64,000 bases of DNA from Parvibaculum sp. (GTDB lineage: Bacteria; Pseudomonadota; Alphaproteobacteria; Parvibaculales; Parvibaculaceae), in contig JAUSMV010000008.1 in the NCBI GenBank assembly GCA_030645235.1, positions 62,001 to 126,000 of the forward strand. Direction: 5' to 3'. A model generated the notes under the pieces. The model searched no databases and was not told where the DNA came from. It was given only the letters and a program-made list of their open reading frames with translations. The position numbers were made by a program, and so were the translations under genes. This document shows, one piece after another, positions 1 to 8,607 of the stretch (positions are counted from its first letter, which is position 1; each line of letters begins with the position of its first letter).

Positions 1-518
1 GAGCGCACGGCGCGCGTTTCCATCCATGTCGCATCCGAGCCGTGATCGGGTTCGGTGAGACCGAAAGCAACACGCACGGTGCCGTTGAGCGAGCCTTTGA
101 GATATTTTTCTTTTTGAGCCGGTGTGCCGAAATCGCGGAACATCAGAACCGTCGGAAAATTGCCGACGATGGAGGACTCATTCTGCAGATCATTGTGGAG
201 ACCGAGACCCTTGGCAGCGAGATGTTCGCGGATCACAGCCATTGCGAGATTGGTGCCGTCCTTGCCGCCGAATTCTTTAGGCAAGCCGTAACGCAAGTGA
301 CCGGCCTGATCGGCAAGCTTGCGCATTTGTCCGAGCAGCTCTTCCCAATCGTGACGCGGCAGGCCCTGATTGTCCCAATCGGTGCGCGCATGTTCGCGGC
401 GATGATCGAAGAAACGCTCATTATCGTCTTTGGCCTGGAGCGGTTTGATTTCTTTCTCGATGAAAGCATCAAGCACGGCCAGATAGTCAGAAATGTCCTT
501 CGGCATATTGAAGTCCAT
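1..518 (-). CDS. Acyl-CoA dehydrogenase, N-terminal part (runs off the left edge)
   Basis: The reverse strand reads as an open frame from an ATG at 518 to the window edge, about 172 codons. It begins MDFNMPKDISDYLAVLDAF. The segment has the all-alpha N-terminal domain of acyl-CoA dehydrogenases, with YGLPKEFGGKDG, and the start of the middle beta domain, with FGLTEPDHGSDA, which is the usual flavin and substrate contact loop. The family oxidises acyl-CoA thioesters to enoyl-CoA with FAD. The start is supported by GGGAGG about 8 bases upstream. The catalytic Glu lies outside the window, so chain-length class cannot be judged. The longer form resembles the ACAD10/11-like bacterial proteins, but that is inference. 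Confidence 0.88.
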   Translation of the reverse strand, partial: MDFNMPKDISDYLAVLDAFIEKEIKPLQAKDDNERFFDHRREHARTDWDNQGLPRHDWEELLGQMRKLADQAGHLRYGLPKEFGGKDGTNLAMAVIREHLAAKGLGLHNDLQNESSIVGNFPTVLMFRDFGTPAQKEKYLKGSLNGTVRVAFGLTEPDHGSDATWMETRAVR

Positions 519-948
519 GTCCTCGTCCTCCCTTTTCAGTTTCTGATTTCAGTTTCATAGATTCCGCTCGGGCCGCGCCTGCTCCCCTTGGAAGCGTCGC
601 TGTTTTGCGCCCTGATATTGTCCCTTGCGCGAGAGAGTGCCTCAGTTTGTGAGACAGCGACAAGCGCTTAACAGGACCTTCCCTTGCGGAAGACGTGTCG
701 ATTTTTTTCACGCGGCACCGCGCATCAGGCCCGCCGCAATGCGGACACAATAGGAGGTGTTTGGCTCTCGCCCGAACCCGTTAAATTTTGCGCGAAATTA
801 ACCATCTCTATGGGTAAGTCACTGGAAAAACACAAGATTTAGCCGTGAACGAAGGGCGAAGACAGAGCGATCATCGATTCGGTCATGCTTCGTTCGTTTA
901 ATATTCCGGCGTTACGGAGGCGCAACGTTAAGGAATTTCAGAGTCTAG
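519..948. other. Divergent intergenic region with no supported gene
   Basis: This stretch separates the minus-strand acyl-CoA dehydrogenase from the plus-strand helicase and must hold both promoters. Around 780-840 it becomes AT-richer (GTTAAATTTTGCGCGAAATT), which suits a promoter for the helicase. I found no convincing paired -35/-10 boxes, RNA gene or terminator. Short frames here have no ribosome-binding site or recognisable protein. Confidence 0.5.
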
Positions 949-3900
949 ATGTTGAGGGAAAAGACGTCCTTGCGTCCGCCCGCATTTGCCCCGAATGTGC
1001 GACACAGGCCGATGAACATTCACACAATCACAAACACGCCCCGCCCTGCCCGCATCACTGCGGTTCTGGGGCCGACCAACACGGGCAAGACGCATCTCGC
1101 GATTGAGCGAATGATGGCGCATAGCTCCGGCATGATCGGATTGCCGCTGCGGCTGCTCGCGCGTGAAATCTATGACCGTGTGGTGCGCATCAAAGGCGCG
1201 CGCGAAGTCGCCCTCATCACCGGCGAAGAAAAAATCATTCCGCCCCATGCGCGTTATTTTATCTGCACGGTTGAAGCGATGCCGCTCGAACGCGCCGTTG
1301 AATTTCTCTGCATTGATGAAATCCAGCTCGCTGCCGACCGCGAGCGCGGCCACACTTTTACTGATCGCCTGCTTCATGCGCGCGGGCTTTCAGAGACCAT
1401 GGTGCTCGGCTCTGAAACCGTGCGCGGGCTCATTCAGAAACTTCTGCCTGACACGATATTCGTCAATCGCCCGCGCTTTTCTGAACTTTCATGGACAGGC
1501 TCAAAGAAGCTGACGCGCCTGCCGCGCCGCTCTGCCATCGTCGCTTTTTCAGCCGACCAGGTTTACGCCATTGCCGAAATGATCCGCCGCCAGCGCGGCG
1601 GCGCCGCTGTTGTGATGGGCGCGCTGTCGCCCCGCACGCGCAATGCGCAGGTCGAACTCTACCAATCGGGCGATGTTGATTTTCTCGTTGCGACCGACGC
1701 CATCGGCATGGGTCTCAACATGGATGTGGATCATGTGGCCTTTGCTTCGACAAGCAAATTTGACGGCGTCACGCATCGTCCGCTGAAAGTCTCCGAGATT
1801 GCGCAGATCGCGGGTCGCGCCGGACGGCACATGAACAATGGCACATTCGGCATCACCGCCGATGCGACGCCCTTGAGCGACGAAATGATCCATCGCGTTG
1901 AAAATCACGAATTTGACGCCGAGCGACTGTTGCAATGGCGCAACCCAAATCCGGAATTTTCCTCGATTGCCGCACTGATAAAGAGCCTCGAAGTGCCCCC
2001 CAATGTCGCGGGTCTCGTCAAAACCGGCACGGGCGAAGACCTTGATGCGCTGATGCGTATGGCTGAAAACGAGGACGTGGCGAGGGCCGCCCGCGCTCCC
2101 AAAGCAATCAAAAAGCTCTGGGACGTCGCGCAAGTGCCCGATTTCCGCAAAACAATGGCGGCAGAACACGCGGCGCTGCTGACACGGCTTTATTTGTTCC
2201 TGAGCGAAGGTGACGGGCGTATTCCGCATAATTGGCTCAACGGACAGCTCGAAAAAGTCGATAGGACCGATGGCGACATAGATACTTTGTCAAAGCGCAT
2301 TGCTCATGTGCGCACCTGGACCTATGTTTCCAACCGCGCAGACTGGGTGCACGACCCTGCGCATTGGCAAGAGCGTGCGCGTGGGATAGAGGATAGGCTT
2401 TCTGATGCTTTGCATGAGCGTCTGACGCAACGGTTCATCGACCGTCGCACCAGTGTTCTGATGAAGCGCCTACGCCAAAACGAGGATCTGATGGCGGCTG
2501 TAAATAGCGACGGCGAAGTTTTGGTGGAGGGCGAATATGTCGGCCGCCTGCAGGGTTTTGTATTTGTGCCTGATCTGAAGGCCGAGGGCGTGCACGCGAG
2601 CGTGTTGCGTGAAGCCTCGGAACCTGTGATTGCGCTCGAAATCGCTGCGCGTGCGGCCCGCCTCATCGCGGCCCCCGATGCCGATATTCAACTATCAGAT
2701 CACGGACGTTTGGTCTGGGACGGCCATCCCGTTGCAGAACTCAAAACCTCTGACGTGCCGCTCAGCCCGCGCGTCGAGCTGATTGCCGGTGAGGAACTGA
2801 ACGGCGTCAGCCGTGAAAGCGTGCTCGCCAGGCTCGAAGCCTGGACGAAGGCGCATTTTGCCGCTGTGCTCGCGCCGCTCGTCACGCTGCGCGACGCCGA
2901 AGACATTGAAGGTCTTGCCCGCGGTATCGCCTTCCGTCTCATTGAAAATTTCGGCTCGCTCAATCGCGAAACCGTGTCGGAAGATGTGCGCGCGCTCGAT
3001 CAGGCGGCGCGCGGACAGTTGCGCAAATATGGTGTGCGTTTTGGCGGCTATTCGATTTTCATGCCCGCGCTTTTGAAACCCTCACCTGCGCGCGCGCTGC
3101 TGATCCTCTGGGCCTTGTCGCGCAAAGACGTGGCCGATGGTTTTGCCGATCTGCCGCAACCGCCGACCGCGGGTCTCACATCCGTGCCCGCTGCGCCTGA
3201 AGCGCCGCAGGGCTTTTATGATGCGCTGGGCTTCCGCGTCTCAGGCGGCCGCGCTGTGCGGCTCGATATGCTGGAGCGCATTGCTGACCTCATCCGTCCC
3301 GTCATCACAGCACGCCATTACAATGGCGGCTTCATCGTGACACCGGCGATGATGTCGCTGGTGGGCTGCTCGGGCGAAGAATTTTCAAACCTGCTGAAAG
3401 GCCTCGGCTATCGCGCGCGCGTTGAAAAAATAAAGCCGCCCAAGATCGAAGAAAAACCGGCCGAGCCTGCGAAGTTTATTGTCGAAACGAAATCGTCGGG
3501 CGTTGTGGAAGCACCTGTCGCTGAAGCTGTTGCGGAAGCACCTGTTGAAGTGGTCGCTGAAGAACCGGCAGAAGCTGTCGAAGCTGAAGCCGTGGCCGAG
3601 GCCGAGGCAGAAGCCGCCGCACCGCAAGCAACAGAAGCTGTCGCAACCGATGCTGTCGCTGCCACTGATGATGCCGACATGGTCGAGCTTGAAATCTGGC
3701 GCCCGCAACGTCGCCATAAGCCCGAGCAACAAGTGCAACGCCAGCGCCGTCCGCGCCGCAAGCCCGAAGGGGCTGTTGCAGGCGCACCCGCTGAAGCCGG
3801 TGCCGCGCCCGCAGGCGGCGAAGCAAGGCCCGCCGATGCCGCACGCCCCTCGCGCCGCGACCGCAACAAAGGCAAATACGACGCTTTCGGCAAAGGCAAG

Positions 3901-4146
3901 GAAGCCGGTGCTGCCGCGCCCGCTGGCGATCGCCCGCAAGGCGAGCGCAAGGAAGGCTTCAAGGGCAAGCGCCGCGATGAGCGCAACAAGGGCGGTGATC
4001 GCCGTGATGACCGCAAGGGCGGCAATAAGGGTGGTGAGCGCCGCGAGTGGAGCTCTGCCCCGCCGCCGCGCCGCGAACGCGAGATCGATCCGGATTCACC
4101 CTTTGCCGCGCTTGCCGTGCTGAAAGAGCGCGGCCTCGGCAAATAG
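949..4146 (+). CDS. Suv3-type superfamily 2 RNA helicase with long charged C-terminal tail
   Basis: A 1065-residue DExH helicase of the mitochondrial SUV3 type, which unwinds RNA using ATP and in mitochondria partners an exoribonuclease. Walker A GPTNTGKTH is at residues 41-49, the Walker B box DEIQ at 123-126, ATDAIGMGLNM near 249-259 and motif VI QIAGRAGR at 286-293. After the helicase core comes a large alpha-helical middle region. From about residue 830 there is an Ala/Glu/Val-rich stretch and then a strongly basic Lys/Arg/Gly tail, probably unstructured and RNA-binding. The start is uncertain: ATG 949 or ATG 1012 (MNIHTITNT), neither with a strong ribosome-binding site. It heads a block with an S4 RNA-binding protein 4 bases downstream, suggesting a shared RNA role. 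Confidence 0.9.
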   Translation: MLREKTSLRPPAFAPNVRHRPMNIHTITNTPRPARITAVLGPTNTGKTHLAIERMMAHSSGMIGLPLRLLAREIYDRVVRIKGAREVALITGEEKIIPPHARYFICTVEAMPLERAVEFLCIDEIQLAADRERGHTFTDRLLHARGLSETMVLGSETVRGLIQKLLPDTIFVNRPRFSELSWTGSKKLTRLPRRSAIVAFSADQVYAIAEMIRRQRGGAAVVMGALSPRTRNAQVELYQSGDVDFLVATDAIGMGLNMDVDHVAFASTSKFDGVTHRPLKVSEIAQIAGRAGRHMNNGTFGITADATPLSDEMIHRVENHEFDAERLLQWRNPNPEFSSIAALIKSLEVPPNVAGLVKTGTGEDLDALMRMAENEDVARAARAPKAIKKLWDVAQVPDFRKTMAAEHAALLTRLYLFLSEGDGRIPHNWLNGQLEKVDRTDGDIDTLSKRIAHVRTWTYVSNRADWVHDPAHWQERARGIEDRLSDALHERLTQRFIDRRTSVLMKRLRQNEDLMAAVNSDGEVLVEGEYVGRLQGFVFVPDLKAEGVHASVLREASEPVIALEIAARAARLIAAPDADIQLSDHGRLVWDGHPVAELKTSDVPLSPRVELIAGEELNGVSRESVLARLEAWTKAHFAAVLAPLVTLRDAEDIEGLARGIAFRLIENFGSLNRETVSEDVRALDQAARGQLRKYGVRFGGYSIFMPALLKPSPARALLILWALSRKDVADGFADLPQPPTAGLTSVPAAPEAPQGFYDALGFRVSGGRAVRLDMLERIADLIRPVITARHYNGGFIVTPAMMSLVGCSGEEFSNLLKGLGYRARVEKIKPPKIEEKPAEPAKFIVETKSSGVVEAPVAEAVAEAPVEVVAEEPAEAVEAEAVAEAEAEAAAPQATEAVATDAVAATDDADMVELEIWRPQRRHKPEQQVQRQRRPRRKPEGAVAGAPAEAGAAPAGGEARPADAARPSRRDRNKGKYDAFGKGKEAGAAAPAGDRPQGERKEGFKGKRRDERNKGGDRRDDRKGGNKGGERREWSSAPPPRREREIDPDSPFAALAVLKERGLGK

Positions 4147-4150
4147 GCCT

Positions 4151-4567
4151 GTGGCGATACCAATGGCGACAGGTGAACCCAAACCGGCAGAGCAGCGTAT
4201 TGATCGTTGGCTGTGGTTTGCCCGCATCCTGAAAAGCCGCACACTCGCCGCCTCGCTCGTCTCGTCGGGCAAATTGCGCGTGAACACCGAACGCATCGAC
4301 AAGCCTGCGCGTCACGTGAAGCCCGGCGATGTGCTGACATTTCCGCTCGGCAATCATGTGCGCGTGCTGAAGGTGCTGGACGCAGGCACACGGCGCGGGC
4401 CAGCCCCCGAAGCCCAGCGTCTCTATGAAGACCTCGCTCCCTTGCAAGCCAAACCCGCAACCGACGAGCTGCCCGATGCGGCACGCGAGCGCGGCGCAGG
4501 CCGCCCCACCAAAAAAGAGCGCCGCGACCGCGATGCCTTTCACGGGTTTCACGAAGATGAGAAGTGA
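4151..4567 (+). CDS. S4-domain RNA-binding protein, Hsp15-like
   Basis: A small basic protein of 138 residues from GTG 4151, or 134 from ATG 4163. The N-terminal S4 domain begins with RIDRWLWFARILKSRT and continues through SGKLRVN and KPGDVLTF, the typical alpha-L RNA-binding fold of Hsp15 (HslR), which binds stalled 50S subunits carrying peptidyl-tRNA. The C-terminus is a charged tail (RPTKKERRDRDAF). It starts 4 bases after the helicase stop, so the two are almost certainly cotranscribed. An AGG lies 3 bases before the GTG, and the downstream ATG has no clear site. The HslR family call is firm; the cellular role here is inferred. Confidence 0.85.
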   Translation: MAIPMATGEPKPAEQRIDRWLWFARILKSRTLAASLVSSGKLRVNTERIDKPARHVKPGDVLTFPLGNHVRVLKVLDAGTRRGPAPEAQRLYEDLAPLQAKPATDELPDAARERGAGRPTKKERRDRDAFHGFHEDEK

Positions 4568-4640
4568 AACTGTGCCGCGAACAATAAGTGGGACAAATCG
4601 CGGCGTTGCAGGCGCAAAGCCTTTCCTTTAGGCAGTCAGC

Positions 4641-5114
4641 ATGTTTGACAAGATCAAAAGTTTTTTGACGGGCGACACCGCGCCGTCCAAAGCCGGTCAG
4701 TTCGACGCGTTGCAAATCGCGGTCGTCGCTTTGCTGATCCGCGCCGCTTCGACCGCCGACGCCAGGTTTGACGCAACAGAGCGCGCCGCCATCAGCGCCA
4801 TGGTCTCAACCTATTTTGAACTTTCGCCTGCCAAAGTGAGCGAACTGATCGAGACGGCCACCAAAGCTGAGGCCGACACACTCGATCTGCATCGCTGGGT
4901 ACAAGCTATTAAGAAGCACTATGATGAAGAGGCCCGCATCACTCTCATTGAGAAAATGTGGGAAGTGGTTTACGCCGACGGGGTTCTCGACGATTACGAG
5001 GCCAACCTGTTGCGGCGGGTCGCGGGCCTGATATACGTTCCCGACCGAGAATCCGGTCATGCACGTTTACGCGCCATGGCCAGGCTTGGTCTGACACCGC
5101 CTTCTGGTAATTAA
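4641..5114 (+). CDS. TerB-like tellurite-resistance family protein
   Basis: A 157-residue all-helical protein. The central part (DARFDATERAAISAM, then a second acidic motif DGVLDDYEANLLRRVAGL) matches the TerB/DjlA-like metal-associated helical fold. TerB proteins occur in tellurite and phage-related stress loci, but in alphaproteobacteria single TerB-like genes of this length are common next to fdxA and need have nothing to do with tellurite. It sits 73 bases after the S4 gene and 63 bases before the ferredoxin, so it is probably within the same transcription unit. No signal peptide or membrane segment is visible. Confidence 0.75.
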   Translation: MFDKIKSFLTGDTAPSKAGQFDALQIAVVALLIRAASTADARFDATERAAISAMVSTYFELSPAKVSELIETATKAEADTLDLHRWVQAIKKHYDEEARITLIEKMWEVVYADGVLDDYEANLLRRVAGLIYVPDRESGHARLRAMARLGLTPPSGN

Positions 5115-5177
5115 GACCGCAAGCCGCTATCTAAAACTTGCCGAAGGCCAAAGGGCCGACAAGGCTGGGAGAGTTCG

Positions 5178-5516
5178 ATGACTTATGTTGTGACCGACGC
5201 CTGTATCAAGTGCAAATACATGGATTGCGTCGAAGTGTGCCCTGTCGATTGCTTCTATGAGGGCGAGAACATGCTCGTCATTCATCCCGATGAATGCATC
5301 GATTGCGGCGTCTGCGAACCCGAATGCCCCGCCGAAGCGATCAAACCCGACACCGAGACCGGCCTTGAGCAATGGCTGGAACTGAACGCCGAATATGCGG
5401 TGCGCTGGCCCAATATCACGATCAAGCGCGAGGCCCCGGCGGATGCTGATGACTGGCAGGGCAAGCCCGGCAAGTTTGAAAACCACTTCAGTGCCGAACC
5501 CGGCGAAGGCGACTGA
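5178..5516 (+). CDS. fdxA: Ferredoxin FdxA, 7Fe-8S type
   Basis: A 112-residue ferredoxin. Cysteines fall at 9, 12, 17, 21 and 25 in the first half ([14 protein letters not shown]), then a CxxCxxCxxxCP run ([12 protein letters not shown]) in the second half. This spacing matches Azotobacter-type FdxA carrying one [3Fe-4S] and one [4Fe-4S] cluster. The acidic tail ending in EPGEGD is normal for the family. A good ribosome-binding site (GGGAGAG) sits 4 bases before the ATG. It is a low-potential electron carrier; its redox partner is not in the window. Confidence 0.95.
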   Translation: MTYVVTDACIKCKYMDCVEVCPVDCFYEGENMLVIHPDECIDCGVCEPECPAEAIKPDTETGLEQWLELNAEYAVRWPNITIKREAPADADDWQGKPGKFENHFSAEPGEGD

Positions 5517-6073
5517 GATCTGGCCTGAGACCCCTCTCATCTGACCTGCGACATATGGTCAGCATGCACCCTAAAAACCCCTATCTTACTGACTGCACAT
5601 GCATTTTGCGCGTGGCGGCTTCCTTTTGGGCGTATTTTGTGGTATTCTGCTACCCAGAGTGAAATCCCGCGAAACATAAAGCGCGAACCGACGAAAAACG
5701 CCGCTCCGGCCAAGGGCTCTTTGTTCGTTTAGGTCTTTGATCCAGAGCCTTTGCTACAGTCAATTTGAGCCTGGTTTGCTCATTTTGACGAATTAAGCCT
5801 TGTCCCCGCTAACCGTATGACAGGCGCTTGAGAGTATTATGCAAAAGGTCGAAACCGACCAAGCTCCCGACGATGTCCCAACCGGCATCAGCGGTGAGAG
5901 GGCTGAGTTTTTGCAATTTTCATTGCATGGGCCCGATGGTCGGTCCTTAACGGCTTTTTCCAGCGTTTTACCGAGGCAAGCAGGCGTTGTTTCGCAACGC
6001 GCAGCAGACCGGCCGGACTTTTGACATGAAGCCCCGTCGGCACCCGGATCAGGTCCGGATTATAGGAAAGGCT
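5517..6073. other. Leader region upstream of the CarD gene
   Basis: 557 bases lie between fdxA and the CarD start chosen here. A short frame at 5839-6024 begins after a weak GAGAG site but encodes nothing recognisable. A small stem-loop (GCGTTG, loop TTTCG, CAACGC) lies at 5984-6000, shortly before the CarD start. The length of this leader suggests a separate promoter for the CarD gene, but I could not identify one with confidence. Confidence 0.45.
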
Positions 6074-7327
6074 ATGGCGAGCAAAATGACGAAGCCCCAG
6101 AAATCCGCAAAATCAGCCCCTTCCAAATCGGCCCCCGCCAAATCAAACGTAAAGCCGACAAAGGCAGCAAAACCCGTGACCTCAAAAACATCAGCCGCAA
6201 AGCCCGCCGCCAAAGCGCCCGCCGCCAAGGCAAAGGCAGCGGCAAAACCTGCCGCTAAGGCCGCAGCAAAGCCCGCCGCGAAAGCCGCACCCAAAGTGGC
6301 TGCAAAGCCCGCCGCCAAAGCGGGTGCGAAGCCTGCCGCCAAAGCGCCCGCAAAGCCCGCCGCCAAGGCCGCGGCCCCCGCCGCGAAAGCCAAACCCGCC
6401 GCCAAGCTCGACACCGTCAAAGTGAGCGCCAAGGCACCGGAAAAACCCGCCGCCAAAGCGCCCGCCAAGGGCGCGGCCAAACCGGCTGACAAAGCCAGCG
6501 ACAAGATTGCCGCCTTCAAAGCGGGCGTCGCCAAGAGCGCGGCCAAAGCCGCTGCCAAGCCCGCCAAAGAGACCAAGACCCCCCCGAAAGGCACGGCGAA
6601 AGCCGCGCCCCATGTTGCATCGAAAGTAAACAGTAGCTCTATGAAGAAACCTGAGGCCGCCAAGACCCCCGTGAAAGCCGATGCCGCGCCGGTGAAACCT
6701 GCCGCCAAAATCGAAGTCAAAGCCGACGTGAAGGCCGAGGTAAAGCCCGAGGCGCCGAAAGAAAAGAAGCCGAACCCGCGTTCGATTTTCAAATCCAAAG
6801 AATATGTCGTCTATCCCGCCCATGGCGTCGGCCAGATCCTCGACATCGAAGAACAGGAAGTGGCGGGCCACCGCCTCGAACTCTTCGTCATCAATTTCGA
6901 AAAAGAAAAAATGACGCTGCGCGTGCCCACCCATAAATGGGAAGCCGTCGGCATGCGCAAACTCGCTGACGCAAGCCTCGTCGATAATGCGATCGAAACA
7001 CTGCGCGGCCGTGCCCGTATCAAACGCACCATGTGGAGCCGCCGCGCGCAGGAATATGAAGCCAAGATCAATTCAGGCGATCTGATCTCGATTGCCGAAG
7101 TGGTCCGCGACCTCTATCGCTCCGAGCGCCAGCCCGAACAGTCCTATTCCGAACGTCAGCTCTATGAAGCCGCGCTTGAGCGCATGGCGCGCGAAGTGGC
7201 CGTTGTGGAACGCATCGAAGACGATGCCGCCGTGAAGAAGGTCGAAGCCGCCCTGCAAAGCGGTTCGGGCCGCAGCGAGAAAATCGCCGCGCCCGTCGCA
7301 ACAACAGAAGAACCGGAAGCCGCTTAA
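6074..7327 (+). CDS. CarD-family RNA-polymerase-binding regulator with Lys/Ala-rich histone-H1-like N-terminus
   Basis: 417 residues. Residues 1 to about 235 are a low-complexity array of Lys, Ala and Pro (repeats such as KPAAKA and KAAAKP), like histone H1 or bacterial HctB tails. The CarD domain begins near residue 240 (YVVYPAHGVGQILDIEEQEV) and includes the RNA-polymerase-interacting domain and the helical DNA-contacting part (MRKLADASLVDNAIETLRG, then RAKINS-like helices). CarD/CdnL proteins bind the RNA polymerase beta subunit and stabilise open complexes. I chose ATG 6074 because AGGAAAG lies 4 bases upstream; frames open to 5987 but lack a site. A strong terminator follows. The tail could bind DNA non-specifically. 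Confidence 0.9.
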   Translation: MASKMTKPQKSAKSAPSKSAPAKSNVKPTKAAKPVTSKTSAAKPAAKAPAAKAKAAAKPAAKAAAKPAAKAAPKVAAKPAAKAGAKPAAKAPAKPAAKAAAPAAKAKPAAKLDTVKVSAKAPEKPAAKAPAKGAAKPADKASDKIAAFKAGVAKSAAKAAAKPAKETKTPPKGTAKAAPHVASKVNSSSMKKPEAAKTPVKADAAPVKPAAKIEVKADVKAEVKPEAPKEKKPNPRSIFKSKEYVVYPAHGVGQILDIEEQEVAGHRLELFVINFEKEKMTLRVPTHKWEAVGMRKLADASLVDNAIETLRGRARIKRTMWSRRAQEYEAKINSGDLISIAEVVRDLYRSERQPEQSYSERQLYEAALERMAREVAVVERIEDDAAVKKVEAALQSGSGRSEKIAAPVATTEEPEAA

Positions 7328-7350
7328 TTTTTGAAGCAGCCAAAATCAGA

Positions 7351-7381
7351 AAGGCCCGCTCATATGAGCGGGCCTTTTTTT
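7351..7381 (+). terminator. Intrinsic terminator after the CarD gene
   Basis: A near-perfect GC-rich hairpin AGGCCCGCTC-ATAT-GAGCGGGCCT is followed at once by a run of T. It lies 24 bases after the CarD stop and also faces the end of the minus-strand gene at 7404, so it may work in both directions. Confidence 0.93.
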
Positions 7382-7403
7382 GCCTGAACCTGAATGTCCG
7401 TCG

Positions 7404-8504
7404 TCAGAACGACCATGTGATACCGCCGCCGGCATAAAAGCCCAACTCGGAATGAAACGAGACACGCGCCGGGGTCCGCGTCGTCACACCGCCGACCACA
7501 CCTCCGAAATCCGGAGCGGCAATGCCTGCCACCTTGCTGTCATAGTCAACACCCGCAAAGCCCCGCATGGCCAAAGCAGGGAGCCATTTGTAAGTCAGGC
7601 TGACTTCCGTGTTTGCAACAAAGGGTGTCGCATTGTCACTGCCGGACGCGGTACCTGTTCCGGTTAAAATTCCAAACAAGGTATCATTGATGATGTCGGT
7701 TCCGTCGAACGAGGTATGACGTCTGGCAAGCCCCGCCGAACCGCCAAGCCCCAGACTCACCACCGGGGTCACATCGAATTTCAAATCAACACCTGCCCGC
7801 AGGCCATAGTCGGTCGAGCGCAACGACGTGTCAGCCGTATAAAACGAAAGCTCAGGGTGCGCACCGAGCTGCAGAACCTGAGCCATCGCCTGATCGGTTC
7901 GCGTCTCGCCGCCGAAAAGCGTCAGCGACGGCGTCAGCAAGATCTGGTCCACGCGATATTCACCAGCGATCCTGCCGCCGATCTGCCAATCGGAATGTTC
8001 AGCCGAGACATTGGATGCGACGTGACAAACCTGACCAATGCTGCAGACATAGCCGGCATTCGCCCCCGTGCCGTCAAGCATCAGCCTCGCGACGCCACCA
8101 TCTGTGAAATCGACAATACCTGTCTCCCCGCCCGTCGCACGGCCATAACGCCCCACAAATTCCACCCGCGTATTGGCGCCCATCAACGTGTCAGACAAGG
8201 CCGGCGGCAGAAAATATCCGACCGTCCCCTGCAGCCTGTAACCGTCAAGATGCTGATCAAGGCTCTGAAACGTGCCGCCGTCAGAAAATATCGGATTAGT
8301 GACCTTGCGAAAGCCGAGCCCGTAATCAGGCAGATTGACCGCCTGCCACGCGACGTCGCCGGACACATACCAGCCATCGGCTTTTACCCCGGCTTCCGGC
8401 ATCTTCGAGGCCGAAGCTTCGTCCGCATACGCTATGTCGGCATGAATCACACCCGTCGCACCGGCGAATGTCAAAAACGCCAGAGCGAATAAATTCCTTC
8501 TCAT
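7404..8504 (-). CDS. Putative outer-membrane beta-barrel protein, function unknown
   Basis: 366 residues from ATG 8504, which has GGGGG 9 bases upstream; an upstream TTG at 8525 has a weaker site. The N-terminus is a signal peptide (MRRNLFALAFLTFAGATGV, cleaved near ADIAYADEA). The rest shows alternating hydrophobic and polar residues, many Gly and aromatic residues, and a C-terminal Phe (GGGITWSF), all typical of an outer-membrane beta-barrel assembled by BAM. Two cysteines lie in VCSIGQVCH, perhaps a disulfide in an extracellular loop. I do not recognise a specific porin or transporter family. The gene stands alone, with 103 bases to the M48 gene upstream. Confidence 0.7.
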   Translation of the reverse strand: MRRNLFALAFLTFAGATGVIHADIAYADEASASKMPEAGVKADGWYVSGDVAWQAVNLPDYGLGFRKVTNPIFSDGGTFQSLDQHLDGYRLQGTVGYFLPPALSDTLMGANTRVEFVGRYGRATGGETGIVDFTDGGVARLMLDGTGANAGYVCSIGQVCHVASNVSAEHSDWQIGGRIAGEYRVDQILLTPSLTLFGGETRTDQAMAQVLQLGAHPELSFYTADTSLRSTDYGLRAGVDLKFDVTPVVSLGLGGSAGLARRHTSFDGTDIINDTLFGILTGTGTASGSDNATPFVANTEVSLTYKWLPALAMRGFAGVDYDSKVAGIAAPDFGGVVGGVTTRTPARVSFHSELGFYAGGGITWSF

Positions 8505-8607
8505 TGAACAAGCCCCCAAATTCAATTTTCAGGGCAGGACTTTAACAGGTCAGCCCTGGGCAATCTGCGCCAGCAATGCAACACATTAGGAATATTATAA
8601 CACCGTC

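Noticed and set aside
3408-4715. A 435-residue minus-strand frame opposite the helicase tail and S4 gene
   Set aside because: It mirrors the Ala/Glu/Lys-rich low-complexity coding of the helicase tail, has an Arg/Ser-rich composition and no ribosome-binding site; the plus-strand genes explain the sequence.
5839-6024. A 61-residue frame before the CarD gene
   Set aside because: A weak GAGAG site is present, but the peptide is not recognisable and nearly abuts the CarD start; kept only as a note in the leader region.
6049-6798. A 249-residue Ala/Gly/Phe-rich minus-strand frame opposite the CarD tail
   Set aside because: It is a mirror of the Lys/Ala repeats in the CarD tail; the composition comes from reading GC-rich repeats backwards.
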